Notes under the pieces: model-generated
What the model was told of the DNA's origin: nothing
Database searches by the model: none
What the model saw: the letters and a program-made list of their open reading frames with translations, nothing else
Assembly (NCBI GenBank): GCA_016293065.1
Contig: JAEDEY010000011.1
Coordinates: forward strand, 1-37,767
Source: Bacteroidales bacterium
Lineage (GTDB): Bacteria > Bacteroidota > Bacteroidia > Bacteroidales > UBA3663
Direction: 5' to 3'
Length of the DNA: 37,767 bases
Position numbers and translations under genes: made by a program
Part shown: positions 1 through 8,025 of the stretch, in pieces
Layout: the number at the start of each line of letters is the position of its first letter
Numbering within the stretch: the stretch's first letter is position 1

Positions 1-45
1 TTCTGGCCACAGATGACTTTCCGTCTCACCGGTCGAATACTTTGA

Positions 46-261
46 CAAAAGCACCAGCTGCCCTTGCGTTGTCTTTATAAGCATGGCGATGCGCTGGAAA
101 GACAGCTGAAAACGGAAGAGATCGTGGTCCGGTTCGTCAGGGAGATACGGCATCTGGATCCTGGCATCGGAGGCGAAAAGCTTCAGCTAATATACCAGAG
201 GCGTTTCGGTAAAGACTACATTTGTCTCGTTAAGAAGGAATTTGACAATGGAACAGAATAG
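46..261 (+). pseudogene. Transposase (IS3-type OrfB) N-terminal remnant
   Basis: The open frame follows an in-frame TGA at 43-45 and has no ATG; its only candidate start is TTG at 64. The peptide carries an RQLKTEEIVVRFV helix followed by REIRHLDPGIGGEKLQ. This resembles the helical segment at the start of IS3-family OrfB proteins, just before their DDE integrase domain. About 70 residues remain and no DDE catalytic residues follow. The frame runs into the start region of the next gene, so the last residues (about 235-261) probably belong to that gene's leader. I read it as a dead insertion-sequence fragment. The family call rests on recalled motif resemblance only. Confidence 0.5.
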
Positions 262-727
262 CGAAATAGTGCTGAATGAGCACAACAAGGATGAGCATCG
301 TCCGTCGCATACTGCCGAGCATCTGCTCAACCAGGTGATGGTGAGGATGTTTGGCTGCGAGAGGTCGAAGAATGCTCACATCGAACGAAAGAAATCGAAG
401 ATCAACTATACGCTCAAAGTGCAGCCGACAGCTGAGCAGGTGGCTGAGATTGAGGCTCAGATGAACGATCTTATCGCACAGGACCTGCCTGTGACCTACG
501 AGTTCGTGACTCGCGACAATATCCCCGATGGCGTGAAGCTCGACAAGCTGCCTGAGGATGCAAGCGAGACTCTGCGCATCGTGCGCATCGGCGACTTCGA
601 CATCTGCCCTTGCATTGGCCAGCATGTGACTTCGACCAAGGAGATTGGGTCGTTCAGAATCACGAGCACAAGCTACAATGAGGGGTCGTTCAGGATTGTG
701 TTCAAGACAAGCAGCATCGGGCAATAA
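248..727 (+). CDS. alaX: AlaX-type alanyl-tRNA editing protein (tRNA_SAD domain)
   Basis: Predicted free-standing trans-editing factor that hydrolyses mischarged tRNA, by family Ser-tRNA(Ala) or Gly-tRNA(Ala), in the cytosol. With the ATG start it is 159 residues. The zinc signature is complete: HTAEH at 21-25 supplies two histidines, and CPCIGQH at 120-126 supplies the cysteine (C122) and third histidine (H126). The HxxxH motif sits almost at the N-terminus. The protein therefore lacks the N-terminal beta-barrel of AlaRS and of longer AlaX forms, and consists of the editing domain only. The frame extends to a TTG at 242, but ATG 248 is preferred because AAGAAGGAA lies about 7 bases upstream. 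That ribosome site lies within the transposase-like frame. The flavin reductase gene follows after 35 bases. Confidence 0.86.
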   Translation: MEQNSEIVLNEHNKDEHRPSHTAEHLLNQVMVRMFGCERSKNAHIERKKSKINYTLKVQPTAEQVAEIEAQMNDLIAQDLPVTYEFVTRDNIPDGVKLDKLPEDASETLRIVRIGDFDICPCIGQHVTSTKEIGSFRITSTSYNEGSFRIVFKTSSIGQ

Positions 728-762
728 AGAAGAAGAAAGCATTGAACAATAACTTTTATCAA

Positions 763-1272
763 ATGAAAAAGACTAACTATGAGATCCTGGGCAAGGAAGA
801 TGCCCTGAACCTGATTGGCAAGCAATGGATGCTGGTGACTGCTGGCACAAGTGAGAAGTTCAACACTATGACCGCCTCATGGGGCGGATTGGGATGGCTG
901 TGGAACAAGCCGGTGGCATTCGTGTTCATCCGTCCTGAGCGATTCACTCACGGATTCATTGAGGCAAGCGACTGCATGACTCTCTCTTTCTATGGCGAGG
1001 AATATCGCGAGGCTCTGAAGATTTGCGGAACAAAGAGCGGACGAGACACCGACAAGGTGGCTGCAACAGGACTGACTCCTGTGGAGCTCGAAAGCGGCAA
1101 CATGACCTTTGGCGAGGCTCGCCTTACGCTCGACTGCCGCAAGCTGTTCAAGACTTCGATGCAGGAAGCCAACTTCATCGACAAGGAGCTACTGGAGAAA
1201 TGGTATGGCGCTCACGGGGGGGTGCATGACGTTTATGTGGTGGAGATCGAAAACGTATATACTAACGAATAA
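763..1272 (+). CDS. Flavin reductase family protein (FMN-binding split barrel)
   Basis: A 169-residue protein of the flavin reductase/flavoredoxin-like family, expected to bind FMN and pass electrons from NAD(P)H or a partner to flavin or another acceptor in the cytosol. Visible family features are the early segment with TMTASWGG followed by PVAFVFIRPERFTH, which forms the FMN-binding split-barrel core, then a conserved CGTKSGRDTDK stretch. The in-frame TTG at 742 would add seven residues (NNNFYQ after the start). ATG 763 is more likely because the product then begins MKKTNYEIL. It lies 35 bases after alaX and 12 bases before bcp on the same strand, so these three are probably co-transcribed. 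The physiological substrate cannot be read from sequence. Confidence 0.8.
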   Translation: MKKTNYEILGKEDALNLIGKQWMLVTAGTSEKFNTMTASWGGLGWLWNKPVAFVFIRPERFTHGFIEASDCMTLSFYGEEYREALKICGTKSGRDTDKVAATGLTPVELESGNMTFGEARLTLDCRKLFKTSMQEANFIDKELLEKWYGAHGGVHDVYVVEIENVYTNE

Positions 1273-1284
1273 ATACTTACTATT

Positions 1285-1743
1285 ATGACAGTTGGAGATA
1301 AGATTCCCGAGATCCTTGGCATCGACCAGGACGGACGCGAGATCAAGAGCAGCGACTACCGTGGTCGCAAGATAGTGCTTTACAGCTACCCAAAGGCCAA
1401 CACAAGCGGATGCACTGCCGAGGCTTGCTCGCTTCAGGCACACAAGGCCGAACTGGCTGCTGCGGGATATGAGATCATAGGCATCAGCAAGGACCGACAG
1501 GAGCTGCAGAAGAAATTTGCTGAGGCACAGGGCTTGGAGTTCCCGCTCATTGCCGACACCGAGACTACCGTGCTGCAAGAATTGGGCTGCTGGGGCGAGA
1601 AAGTGGCTTGCGGCAGAAGAACCATAGGCATACTTCGCACGACATATCTGGTCAACGAAGAGGGTATTATCGAGAAGATATTCACCCCAAAGGAAATAAA
1701 GACCAAAATCCATGCTGAACAGATTCTGGATTATATAAAATAA
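1285..1743 (+). CDS. bcp: Thioredoxin-dependent peroxiredoxin, Bcp/PrxQ type
   Basis: A 152-residue atypical 2-Cys peroxiredoxin that reduces hydrogen peroxide and organic hydroperoxides in the cytosol and is recycled by thioredoxin. The active-site loop is YPKANTSGCTAEAC. C43 is the expected peroxidatic cysteine and C48 lies five residues on, the usual place of the resolving cysteine in Bcp proteins. The usual TPGC is TSGC here, so the proline before the catalytic Gly-Cys is replaced by serine, a mild departure. The C-terminal half has the RTTYLVNEEGIIEKIF strand typical of the thioredoxin fold. It starts 12 bases after the flavin reductase stop. No strong terminator was seen in the 118 bases that follow. 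Confidence 0.92.
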   Translation: MTVGDKIPEILGIDQDGREIKSSDYRGRKIVLYSYPKANTSGCTAEACSLQAHKAELAAAGYEIIGISKDRQELQKKFAEAQGLEFPLIADTETTVLQELGCWGEKVACGRRTIGILRTTYLVNEEGIIEKIFTPKEIKTKIHAEQILDYIK

Positions 1744-1861
1744 TTATCTGGAGTTAGTGGAATCAAACTGGAGATAACGGACAAAAGAATCTTGACGTTC
1801 CTAATATCTCCACCGACAAGACAATTATTGTGTGTACTAACTACATTACTTTTAATCTATT

Positions 1862-4330
1862 ATGAAGAAATTAACATTTACCGCAATCCTTTTTGCATCA
1901 GTTTGTGCGGTATTCGCACAGAAAGCAGAACCTACTCACTTTGGCGGCTCGCTCTGCAATGGCGTGGAGTTTGAGGCAAAGAATGGTGTGAGAGGTCAGG
2001 TCATCGCCTATTCACCAAACATCATCCGCGTTGTCAAGTACCCTGGGGCAGCAATGCCTGAAAAGAAGAGTCTGTCGGTCATTGCCGAACCATCGGTCAC
2101 TCCGAAGATTACCGTTTCTGGCAAATCGAGCGCTACAGTTTCGACAGGCACTGTGACAGCTGTCGTTGATCTCAAGACCGGTGCAGTTCGCTTCTCGGCT
2201 GCGGGCAAGAACCTGCTCAAGGAGAAGGAAGTGTCGTTTGAGGAACGCACTTCGGGTGCCGACAAGGGTGCTTACATCGTTGGTCAGACCTTCACGCTCG
2301 ACAAAGAAGAACCAATCTATGGCATAGGCATCTATCAGGACGGCAAGATGAGCCGACGCAACTCGCACTACCACATGGTGCAGGGCAATGGTGACGACTA
2401 TGTCAACATCATACATTCTGCCAAGGGTTATGCCCTCTTCTGGGACAACTACTCTCCTACCGACTTTACTGACGATGCCAACGGCATGGAGTTCAAGTCG
2501 GAAGTGGGCGACCTCACCGACTACTATTTGATCTATGGCGGTAATCCTGACGGCACTATCGCTCAGATACGCAAGCTCACTGGCGAGGTGCCAATGGCTC
2601 CACTCTGGGCATACGGCTTCATGCAGAGCCGCGAACGCTACAAGAGTACCGACGAACTGCTTGAAGTGTTCCGCAAGTATCGTGCGCTCAAGATTCCTGT
2701 CGATGTGATGATTCAGGACTGGCAGTACTGGGGCAGCAACTACACATGGAATGCCATGGAGTTCATTGCCGAATCGTTTACCGACTATAAAGACATGATC
2801 AAGGAAGTGCATGACGGTGGCTCGAAGATCATGATCTCGATATGGAGTTCGTTTGGCCCAATGACAAGACAGTATCGCGAGATGGAGCCAAAGGGCATGC
2901 TGCTCAACATCGGCACATGGCCACAGAGCGGCATTTCACACATCTGGCCTCCTGTCAAGGAATATCCTTCGGGCGTGAAGCCATACGACGTGTATAATGC
3001 CGAGGCACGCGACATCTACTGGCGCCACCTCACTCGTCTTGCAGATGCTGGTATCGATGGCTGGTGGATGGATTCGACCGAACCTGACCATCTAGACATC
3101 AAAGATTCTGACTTTGAGATTCCGACTGCCATGGGTTCGTTCCGCAAGGTGCGCAATGCCTATCCTCTCTTGGGTGTGGAAGGTGTCTATAACAACCATC
3201 GCAAGTATTCCGACAAGAAGCGAGTGTTCATCCTGACTCGCTCGGCGTTTGCTGGTCAGCAACGCACAGGTGCCAATGTGTGGAGTGGCGATACTGGCTC
3301 ATCATGGAACACACTCCGCAATCAGGTTTCGGCAGGTCTCAACTTCTCGCTCACAGGCAATCCGAACTACAACCACGACCTTGGCGGTTTCTTTGCAAGT
3401 TCCTATGGTCCACGCACAGGCGAGAACTGCGGCATGAACAATCCTCTCTTCCGCGAACTCTACGTGCGCTGGCTCCAGCAGGGTATCTTCCTCCCGATGA
3501 TGCGTTCGCACGGTGAGAGCTTCCCTCGTGAGTTCTTCTACTACGGCAAGGAAGGCGAGCCAGTCTATGACGCACTCGTTGAGGCAGTACGTTTCCGCTA
3601 CAAACTCATCCCATACATCTATTCGCTCGCTCACGAGGTTTCAGCCAACAACGGCACTTTCATGCGTGCATTGATGATGGACTTCCCTAAAGACAAGAAT
3701 GTCTATGAGATTGGCGATGAGTATATGTTCGGTCCTGCTCTACTCACTGCTCCTATCCTTGAGGCACAATATACTACCGAGAAGGTGATCAAGGTCGATG
3801 CTATGAGTGGCTGGGATCACAGCAACACCGACGACAAGGAAAAGGCCAACTATCTCAACACCGACTTCACAGCCGAAAAGTCGGCAACGGTCTATCTGCC
3901 AAAGGGCGCAAAGTGGTATGACTTCTGGAGCAATGAGCTGATAGCCGGTGGCAAGACCATCACCATCCCTACACACCTCAACACCATCCCTCTCTATGTC
4001 AAGGCTGGCAGCATCGTGCCTATCGGTCCTGAAGTGCAATACACCACCGAGAAGAAGTGGGACAATCTTGAGATCCGCGTCTATGCAGGTGCAGATGGCG
4101 AGTTCACGCTTTATGAAGACGAATTCGACAACTACAACTACGAGAAGGGCGCATTCACCACTATCGGATTCAAGTGGGACGACAAGGCACAGAAGCTCAC
4201 CATCGGCGAGCGCAAGGGCTCATACGACGGAATGCTCAAATCGCGCATGTTCAATGTCGTGATCATCAAGAATGGCGTAGCTGCTCCTGCCAAGGCAGTA
4301 AGCTACAGCGGCAGTGCGATTGAAATATAA
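1862..4330 (+). CDS. Secreted GH31 glycosidase, probable alpha-xylosidase/alpha-glucosidase
   Basis: An 822-residue retaining alpha-glycosidase. A signal peptide covers about residues 1-20 (MKKLTFTAILFASVCAVFA), so it works in the periplasm or at the outer membrane. An N-terminal beta-sandwich precedes the (beta/alpha)8 barrel, which begins around residue 240. GH31 catalytic signatures are clear: GWWMDSTEP places the nucleophile at D404, and WSGDTGSSW places the acid/base at D477. Upstream VDVMIQDWQYWG and downstream PMMRSHGES are also family blocks. The STEP wording after the nucleophile resembles alpha-xylosidases more than starch alpha-glucosidases, but substrate is inference. No PA14 insert was recognised. 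It is the first gene of a three-glycosidase run; the GH43 gene follows after 47 bases. No convincing promoter was found in the 118 bases upstream. Confidence 0.9.
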   Translation: MKKLTFTAILFASVCAVFAQKAEPTHFGGSLCNGVEFEAKNGVRGQVIAYSPNIIRVVKYPGAAMPEKKSLSVIAEPSVTPKITVSGKSSATVSTGTVTAVVDLKTGAVRFSAAGKNLLKEKEVSFEERTSGADKGAYIVGQTFTLDKEEPIYGIGIYQDGKMSRRNSHYHMVQGNGDDYVNIIHSAKGYALFWDNYSPTDFTDDANGMEFKSEVGDLTDYYLIYGGNPDGTIAQIRKLTGEVPMAPLWAYGFMQSRERYKSTDELLEVFRKYRALKIPVDVMIQDWQYWGSNYTWNAMEFIAESFTDYKDMIKEVHDGGSKIMISIWSSFGPMTRQYREMEPKGMLLNIGTWPQSGISHIWPPVKEYPSGVKPYDVYNAEARDIYWRHLTRLADAGIDGWWMDSTEPDHLDIKDSDFEIPTAMGSFRKVRNAYPLLGVEGVYNNHRKYSDKKRVFILTRSAFAGQQRTGANVWSGDTGSSWNTLRNQVSAGLNFSLTGNPNYNHDLGGFFASSYGPRTGENCGMNNPLFRELYVRWLQQGIFLPMMRSHGESFPREFFYYGKEGEPVYDALVEAVRFRYKLIPYIYSLAHEVSANNGTFMRALMMDFPKDKNVYEIGDEYMFGPALLTAPILEAQYTTEKVIKVDAMSGWDHSNTDDKEKANYLNTDFTAEKSATVYLPKGAKWYDFWSNELIAGGKTITIPTHLNTIPLYVKAGSIVPIGPEVQYTTEKKWDNLEIRVYAGADGEFTLYEDEFDNYNYEKGAFTTIGFKWDDKAQKLTIGERKGSYDGMLKSRMFNVVIIKNGVAAPAKAVSYSGSAIEI

Positions 4331-4377
4331 ATTTCTATTACCCACTCTCATTACATTATTTTAAATCTCAAAACACA

Positions 4378-5754
4378 ATGAAATCATCGACACTCCTTAC
4401 ATTAGGCATCACAATATTGCCTTTTGTTACAGCAATGGGTCAGAACAAGTCGGCAGCTAAATTAAATCTGCCTCTCATCCAGACCAAATATACAGCCGAC
4501 CCAGCACCTTATGTGCATGGCGACACAGTCTATCTCTACACTACCCATGATGAAGACGACTCTGAAGGTTTCAAGATGAAGGACTGGCTGCTCTACACCT
4601 CGACCGACATGGTCAATTGGCAGGACCACGGAGCCGTGGCTTCGCTGAAGAACTTTAAATGGTATAAAGGAGACAATGGTGCATGGGCAGAACATGTCGT
4701 CGAACGCAACGGCAAGTGGTATATGTATTGCCCTATTCACGGCCATGGCATAGGCGTTCTGGTTGCCGACTCTCCTTATGGTCCGTTTACCGACCCTCTC
4801 GGCAAACCGCTTGTATGGAGGACAGATCACTGGTTTGACATCGATCCTGCGGTATGGATTGACGATGATGGTCAGGCATATATGTATTGGGGCAATCCTC
4901 ATACTTATTGCGTAAAACTCAATGTGGACATGATTTCGACATCTGGAGAGATCATGACCATGGACCGCATAGAAGACTATCAGGAAGGACCTTGGTTCTG
5001 GTCAAGAAAAAATGCCAAGGGCGAAAAATGGTATTATCTGGCTTTTGCCTCAACCTGCTGTCCTGAGGGCATTGGCTATGCCATGAGCAAGAGCCCGACA
5101 GGTCCATGGGAGCATAAAGGACATATCATGGATCATACGCCTCAGACCAGAGGTAACCATCCTGGTATCATCGAGTTCAAAGGCAAGTCTTACTGCTTCG
5201 GATTGAACTACGACATCTTCCGTCTGGAGTCGAGCCGACATGCCGAACGCAGAAGTGTGTCTGCTGCAGAGATGACATACAATGCCGATGGCACTATTCA
5301 GGAACTGCCTTATTTCCTCGATGCCAAACTGAACCAAGTGGGCACGTTCGACCCATTCAGACGAGTCGAAGCAGAGACAATGGCTTGGGGATATGGATTG
5401 AAGACTACTCGTCAGAACCCTTCGGGTCCATGGAATCCTACGCTCTTTGTAACTGACATTGATGAGGGTGAGTATATCATGATCAAGGGCGTTGACATGG
5501 GTCAGGGTGCAAGCTTGTTTACCGCTTCTGTATCAGCAAACCTTTATGGCGGAAGCATAGAAGTGCGCTTAGACGATGTCGATGGACCTCTTGCTGGCAC
5601 TATTGATGTGCCATACACCAAGTTCAAGTATGAGGAGTTCTCTACAAAGCTTGAGAATGCGCGTGGTGTGCATGACCTCTACCTTGTCTTCAAGGGAACC
5701 AAGCAGCAGAAACGCAACCTCTTCAACTTCGACTGGTGGCAGATGGAGAAGTAA
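4378..5754 (+). CDS. Secreted GH43 glycosidase with C-terminal CBM6-like domain
   Basis: A 458-residue inverting glycosidase of family 43, probably a beta-xylosidase or alpha-L-arabinofuranosidase. A signal peptide ends near residue 21 (AMGQ). The five-bladed propeller carries the expected triad: D41 in TADPAPY as general base, D156 in DIDPAVW as pKa modulator, and E203 in YQEGPWF as general acid. From about residue 325, FRRVEAETMAWG begins a domain that reads like a CBM6 carbohydrate-binding module and ends NLFNFDWWQ. The gene lies between the GH31 gene (47 bases) and the GH127 gene (45 bases) on one strand, so co-transcription is likely. Linkage specificity cannot be decided without structure or assay. 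Confidence 0.9.
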   Translation: MKSSTLLTLGITILPFVTAMGQNKSAAKLNLPLIQTKYTADPAPYVHGDTVYLYTTHDEDDSEGFKMKDWLLYTSTDMVNWQDHGAVASLKNFKWYKGDNGAWAEHVVERNGKWYMYCPIHGHGIGVLVADSPYGPFTDPLGKPLVWRTDHWFDIDPAVWIDDDGQAYMYWGNPHTYCVKLNVDMISTSGEIMTMDRIEDYQEGPWFWSRKNAKGEKWYYLAFASTCCPEGIGYAMSKSPTGPWEHKGHIMDHTPQTRGNHPGIIEFKGKSYCFGLNYDIFRLESSRHAERRSVSAAEMTYNADGTIQELPYFLDAKLNQVGTFDPFRRVEAETMAWGYGLKTTRQNPSGPWNPTLFVTDIDEGEYIMIKGVDMGQGASLFTASVSANLYGGSIEVRLDDVDGPLAGTIDVPYTKFKYEEFSTKLENARGVHDLYLVFKGTKQQKRNLFNFDWWQMEK

Positions 5755-5799
5755 CAGAATTCGAATCTTCAAATATTATCCTACCAAAACATCATAACA

Positions 5800-7884
5800 A
5801 TGAAAAGACTTTTGTACACAGTTGCCTGCTCTCTCTTGGCAGGCAACATGATGGCTCAAAGCCAAGTCCCAGGGTATCCTATCACGCCTGTGCCGTTCAC
5901 ATCGGTCAAGGTGAGCGAAGGTTTCTGGGGCCAGCGTCTCACTGCGAGCCGCGAAGTGACCATCCCTCTTGCCTTCTCGAAATGTGAGGAGACAGGCCGT
6001 TACACCAATTTCAGCAATGCCCACAAGCATCTGATGGATCCTACACAGGAGTTTCCTGATAAGGGTTGGACTTTCACTTTCGATGATACCGACCCATACA
6101 AGACCATCGAAGGTGCAAGCTATCTGCTCCAGACTTATCCAAAGGCAATGTACAAAGGTCGTCCGCTCACACAGTATCTCGACAGCGTAATTGCCGTCAT
6201 CGGCAGTGCTCAGGAGCCTGACGGATATCTCTTCACACCTCTCACCAAGGCACCAAGCAAGCCTCACTCATGGGCAGGCACCAAGCGCTGGGAGAAGGTA
6301 GAGGAACTGAGCCATGAGTTCTACAACCTCGGTCATATGCTCGAGGGTGCAGTGGCTCACTATCAGGCAACAGGCAAGCGCAACTTCCTCGACATCGCCA
6401 TCCGCTATGCCGACTGCGTATGTCGCGAAGTGGGTCTTGGCGAGAATCAGGTGGATCGTGTTCCAGGTCATCAGATTGCCGAAATGGGACTCGTAAAGCT
6501 CTATCTCGCTACGGGCGACAGCAAGTATCTCAATCAGGCAAAGTACTTCCTCGACCGCCGAGGCAAGACTACTCGCAAGGATATGTACAGTCAGGCTCAT
6601 ATCCCAGTAGTCGATCAGGACGAGGCTGTGGGTCATGCAGTTCGTGCTGGCTATATGTATGCTGGTATGGCCGATGTGGCTGCCATCACGGGCGACAGTG
6701 CCTATCTGAAGGCTATCGACAAGATTTGGGACAATATTGTCTCAAAGAAATACTACATCACCGGTGGTGTGGGCGCACGTCACAATGGCGAGGCTTTCGG
6801 CGACAACTATGAGTTGCCAAATGCCGATGCCTATTGCGAGACCTGTGCTGCCATTGCCAATGTCTATGTCAACCATCGTCTCTTCCTCCTCCACGGAGAA
6901 TCGAAGTATTACGATGTGGTGGAGCGCACTCTCTACAATGCCCTCATAGCTGGCGTTTCACTCGAAGGCGATGCGTTCTTCTACCCTAACCCATTGGCTT
7001 GTGCGAGCGATATGGACTATGCACGCAAGGCATGGTTTGGCTGTGCCTGCTGTCCGTCCAACATCTCGCGCTTCATTCCTTCACTCCCTGGCTATGTCTA
7101 TGCCGTGAAGGATCAGTCGCTCTATGTCAACCTCTTCCTGCCTAATACTGCCAATCTCTTGGTAGGTGGCAAGAAAGTGCAGATAGAGCAGCAGACAGGC
7201 TATCCATACGACGGAACAGTGAATATCAGCATTGGCAAGACCCAAGCCAAGGAGTTTGCCCTCAAGGTGCGTATCCCTGGTTGGACAAAGGGCAGCCCTG
7301 TGCCAAGCGACCTCTATGCATACGTTGGTTCTGCCAAGCCGGCTGCAACTGTAGTGACTGTCAACGGTGTGGCTATCGACTGTGCCGGCAACATCACTGC
7401 CGATGGCTATCTCACCATCGAACGCAAGTGGAAGAAGGGCGATAAGGTGCAGTTGACCTTCGACATGCCTGTTCAGATGGTTGCTGCCAATCATGCAGTA
7501 GAGGCTGACCGTGGCATGGTGAGCATCGAGCGCGGTCCGCTCGTCTATTGTGCAGAATGGCCAGACAACGATGCCGACGTTCGCACCTATCTCCTCAATC
7601 CGAATGCAACATTCAAGGCAGCTGATGCTACTCTCACTACCGAAGCAGGCAACAACTTCCCTATCGTGACAGTCACCACTTCTGATGTGCAGACTCTCAG
7701 TTACGATGCCAAGCATAACCTCGTAGTGAAGAACGGCAAGCTCACGCTCATTCCTTATTATGCATGGGATCACCGTGGACAGAAAGGCGGCATGGAGGTA
7801 TGGCTTCCTGTTGATGTAACAGCTGCTTCTGCCACTCCTCGCCTTGCCAAGTCGCTCGGTGACAATGGCTTCTTCAATAGATAA
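5800..7884 (+). CDS. Secreted GH127 (DUF1680) glycosidase, probable beta-L-arabinofuranosidase
   Basis: A 694-residue protein with a signal peptide to about residue 19 (AGNMMAQ). The GH127 active site uses a cysteine nucleophile with zinc held by one glutamate and three cysteines. Here YCETCA gives E347 and C349, and FGCACCPSN gives C417 and C418, so the whole set is present, with C417 as the probable nucleophile. An (alpha/alpha)6 barrel region (about 30-430) is followed by beta-sandwich domains. GH127 members typically release beta-linked L-arabinofuranose from arabino-oligosaccharides or hydroxyproline arabinosides. As last gene of the trio it fits a role in trimming arabinose-bearing plant glycans. 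A strong hairpin lies 57 bases after its stop. Confidence 0.9.
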   Translation: MKRLLYTVACSLLAGNMMAQSQVPGYPITPVPFTSVKVSEGFWGQRLTASREVTIPLAFSKCEETGRYTNFSNAHKHLMDPTQEFPDKGWTFTFDDTDPYKTIEGASYLLQTYPKAMYKGRPLTQYLDSVIAVIGSAQEPDGYLFTPLTKAPSKPHSWAGTKRWEKVEELSHEFYNLGHMLEGAVAHYQATGKRNFLDIAIRYADCVCREVGLGENQVDRVPGHQIAEMGLVKLYLATGDSKYLNQAKYFLDRRGKTTRKDMYSQAHIPVVDQDEAVGHAVRAGYMYAGMADVAAITGDSAYLKAIDKIWDNIVSKKYYITGGVGARHNGEAFGDNYELPNADAYCETCAAIANVYVNHRLFLLHGESKYYDVVERTLYNALIAGVSLEGDAFFYPNPLACASDMDYARKAWFGCACCPSNISRFIPSLPGYVYAVKDQSLYVNLFLPNTANLLVGGKKVQIEQQTGYPYDGTVNISIGKTQAKEFALKVRIPGWTKGSPVPSDLYAYVGSAKPAATVVTVNGVAIDCAGNITADGYLTIERKWKKGDKVQLTFDMPVQMVAANHAVEADRGMVSIERGPLVYCAEWPDNDADVRTYLLNPNATFKAADATLTTEAGNNFPIVTVTTSDVQTLSYDAKHNLVVKNGKLTLIPYYAWDHRGQKGGMEVWLPVDVTAASATPRLAKSLGDNGFFNR

Positions 7885-7941
7885 GGCAATGTCATTTTCA
7901 ACTCATAATATAACGTAAAGTTTTTTTTGCATAACGCTAAC

Positions 7942-7984
7942 AGAGAAATAGCCCGAGGCATTGATTGCCTTGGGCTATTTCTCT
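7942..7984. terminator. Strong hairpin between convergent genes, probable bidirectional terminator
   Basis: The arms 7942-7960 and 7966-7984 are complementary over 19 positions with one G-T wobble and a five-base loop (TTGAT). It sits between the end of the GH127 gene (+) and the end of the lipoprotein gene (-). The U tract after the stem is short (CTCTTT), so part of its effect may be mRNA 3' protection. Confidence 0.8.
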
Positions 7985-8025
7985 TTGCATATATATGCGT
8001 GAAATCAATTTTTAGAAAAAATCTA

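Noticed and set aside
1769..1812. Eight-base inverted repeat (TGGAGATA/TATCTCCA) between bcp and the GH31 gene
   Set aside because: Loop of 28 bases, no T tract and no sign of an operator; could be chance, so not listed as a terminator.
2012..2812. Long antisense frame (266 codons) inside the GH31 gene
   Set aside because: It mirrors the codon pattern of a well-supported gene with complete catalytic motifs and its peptide matches no family.
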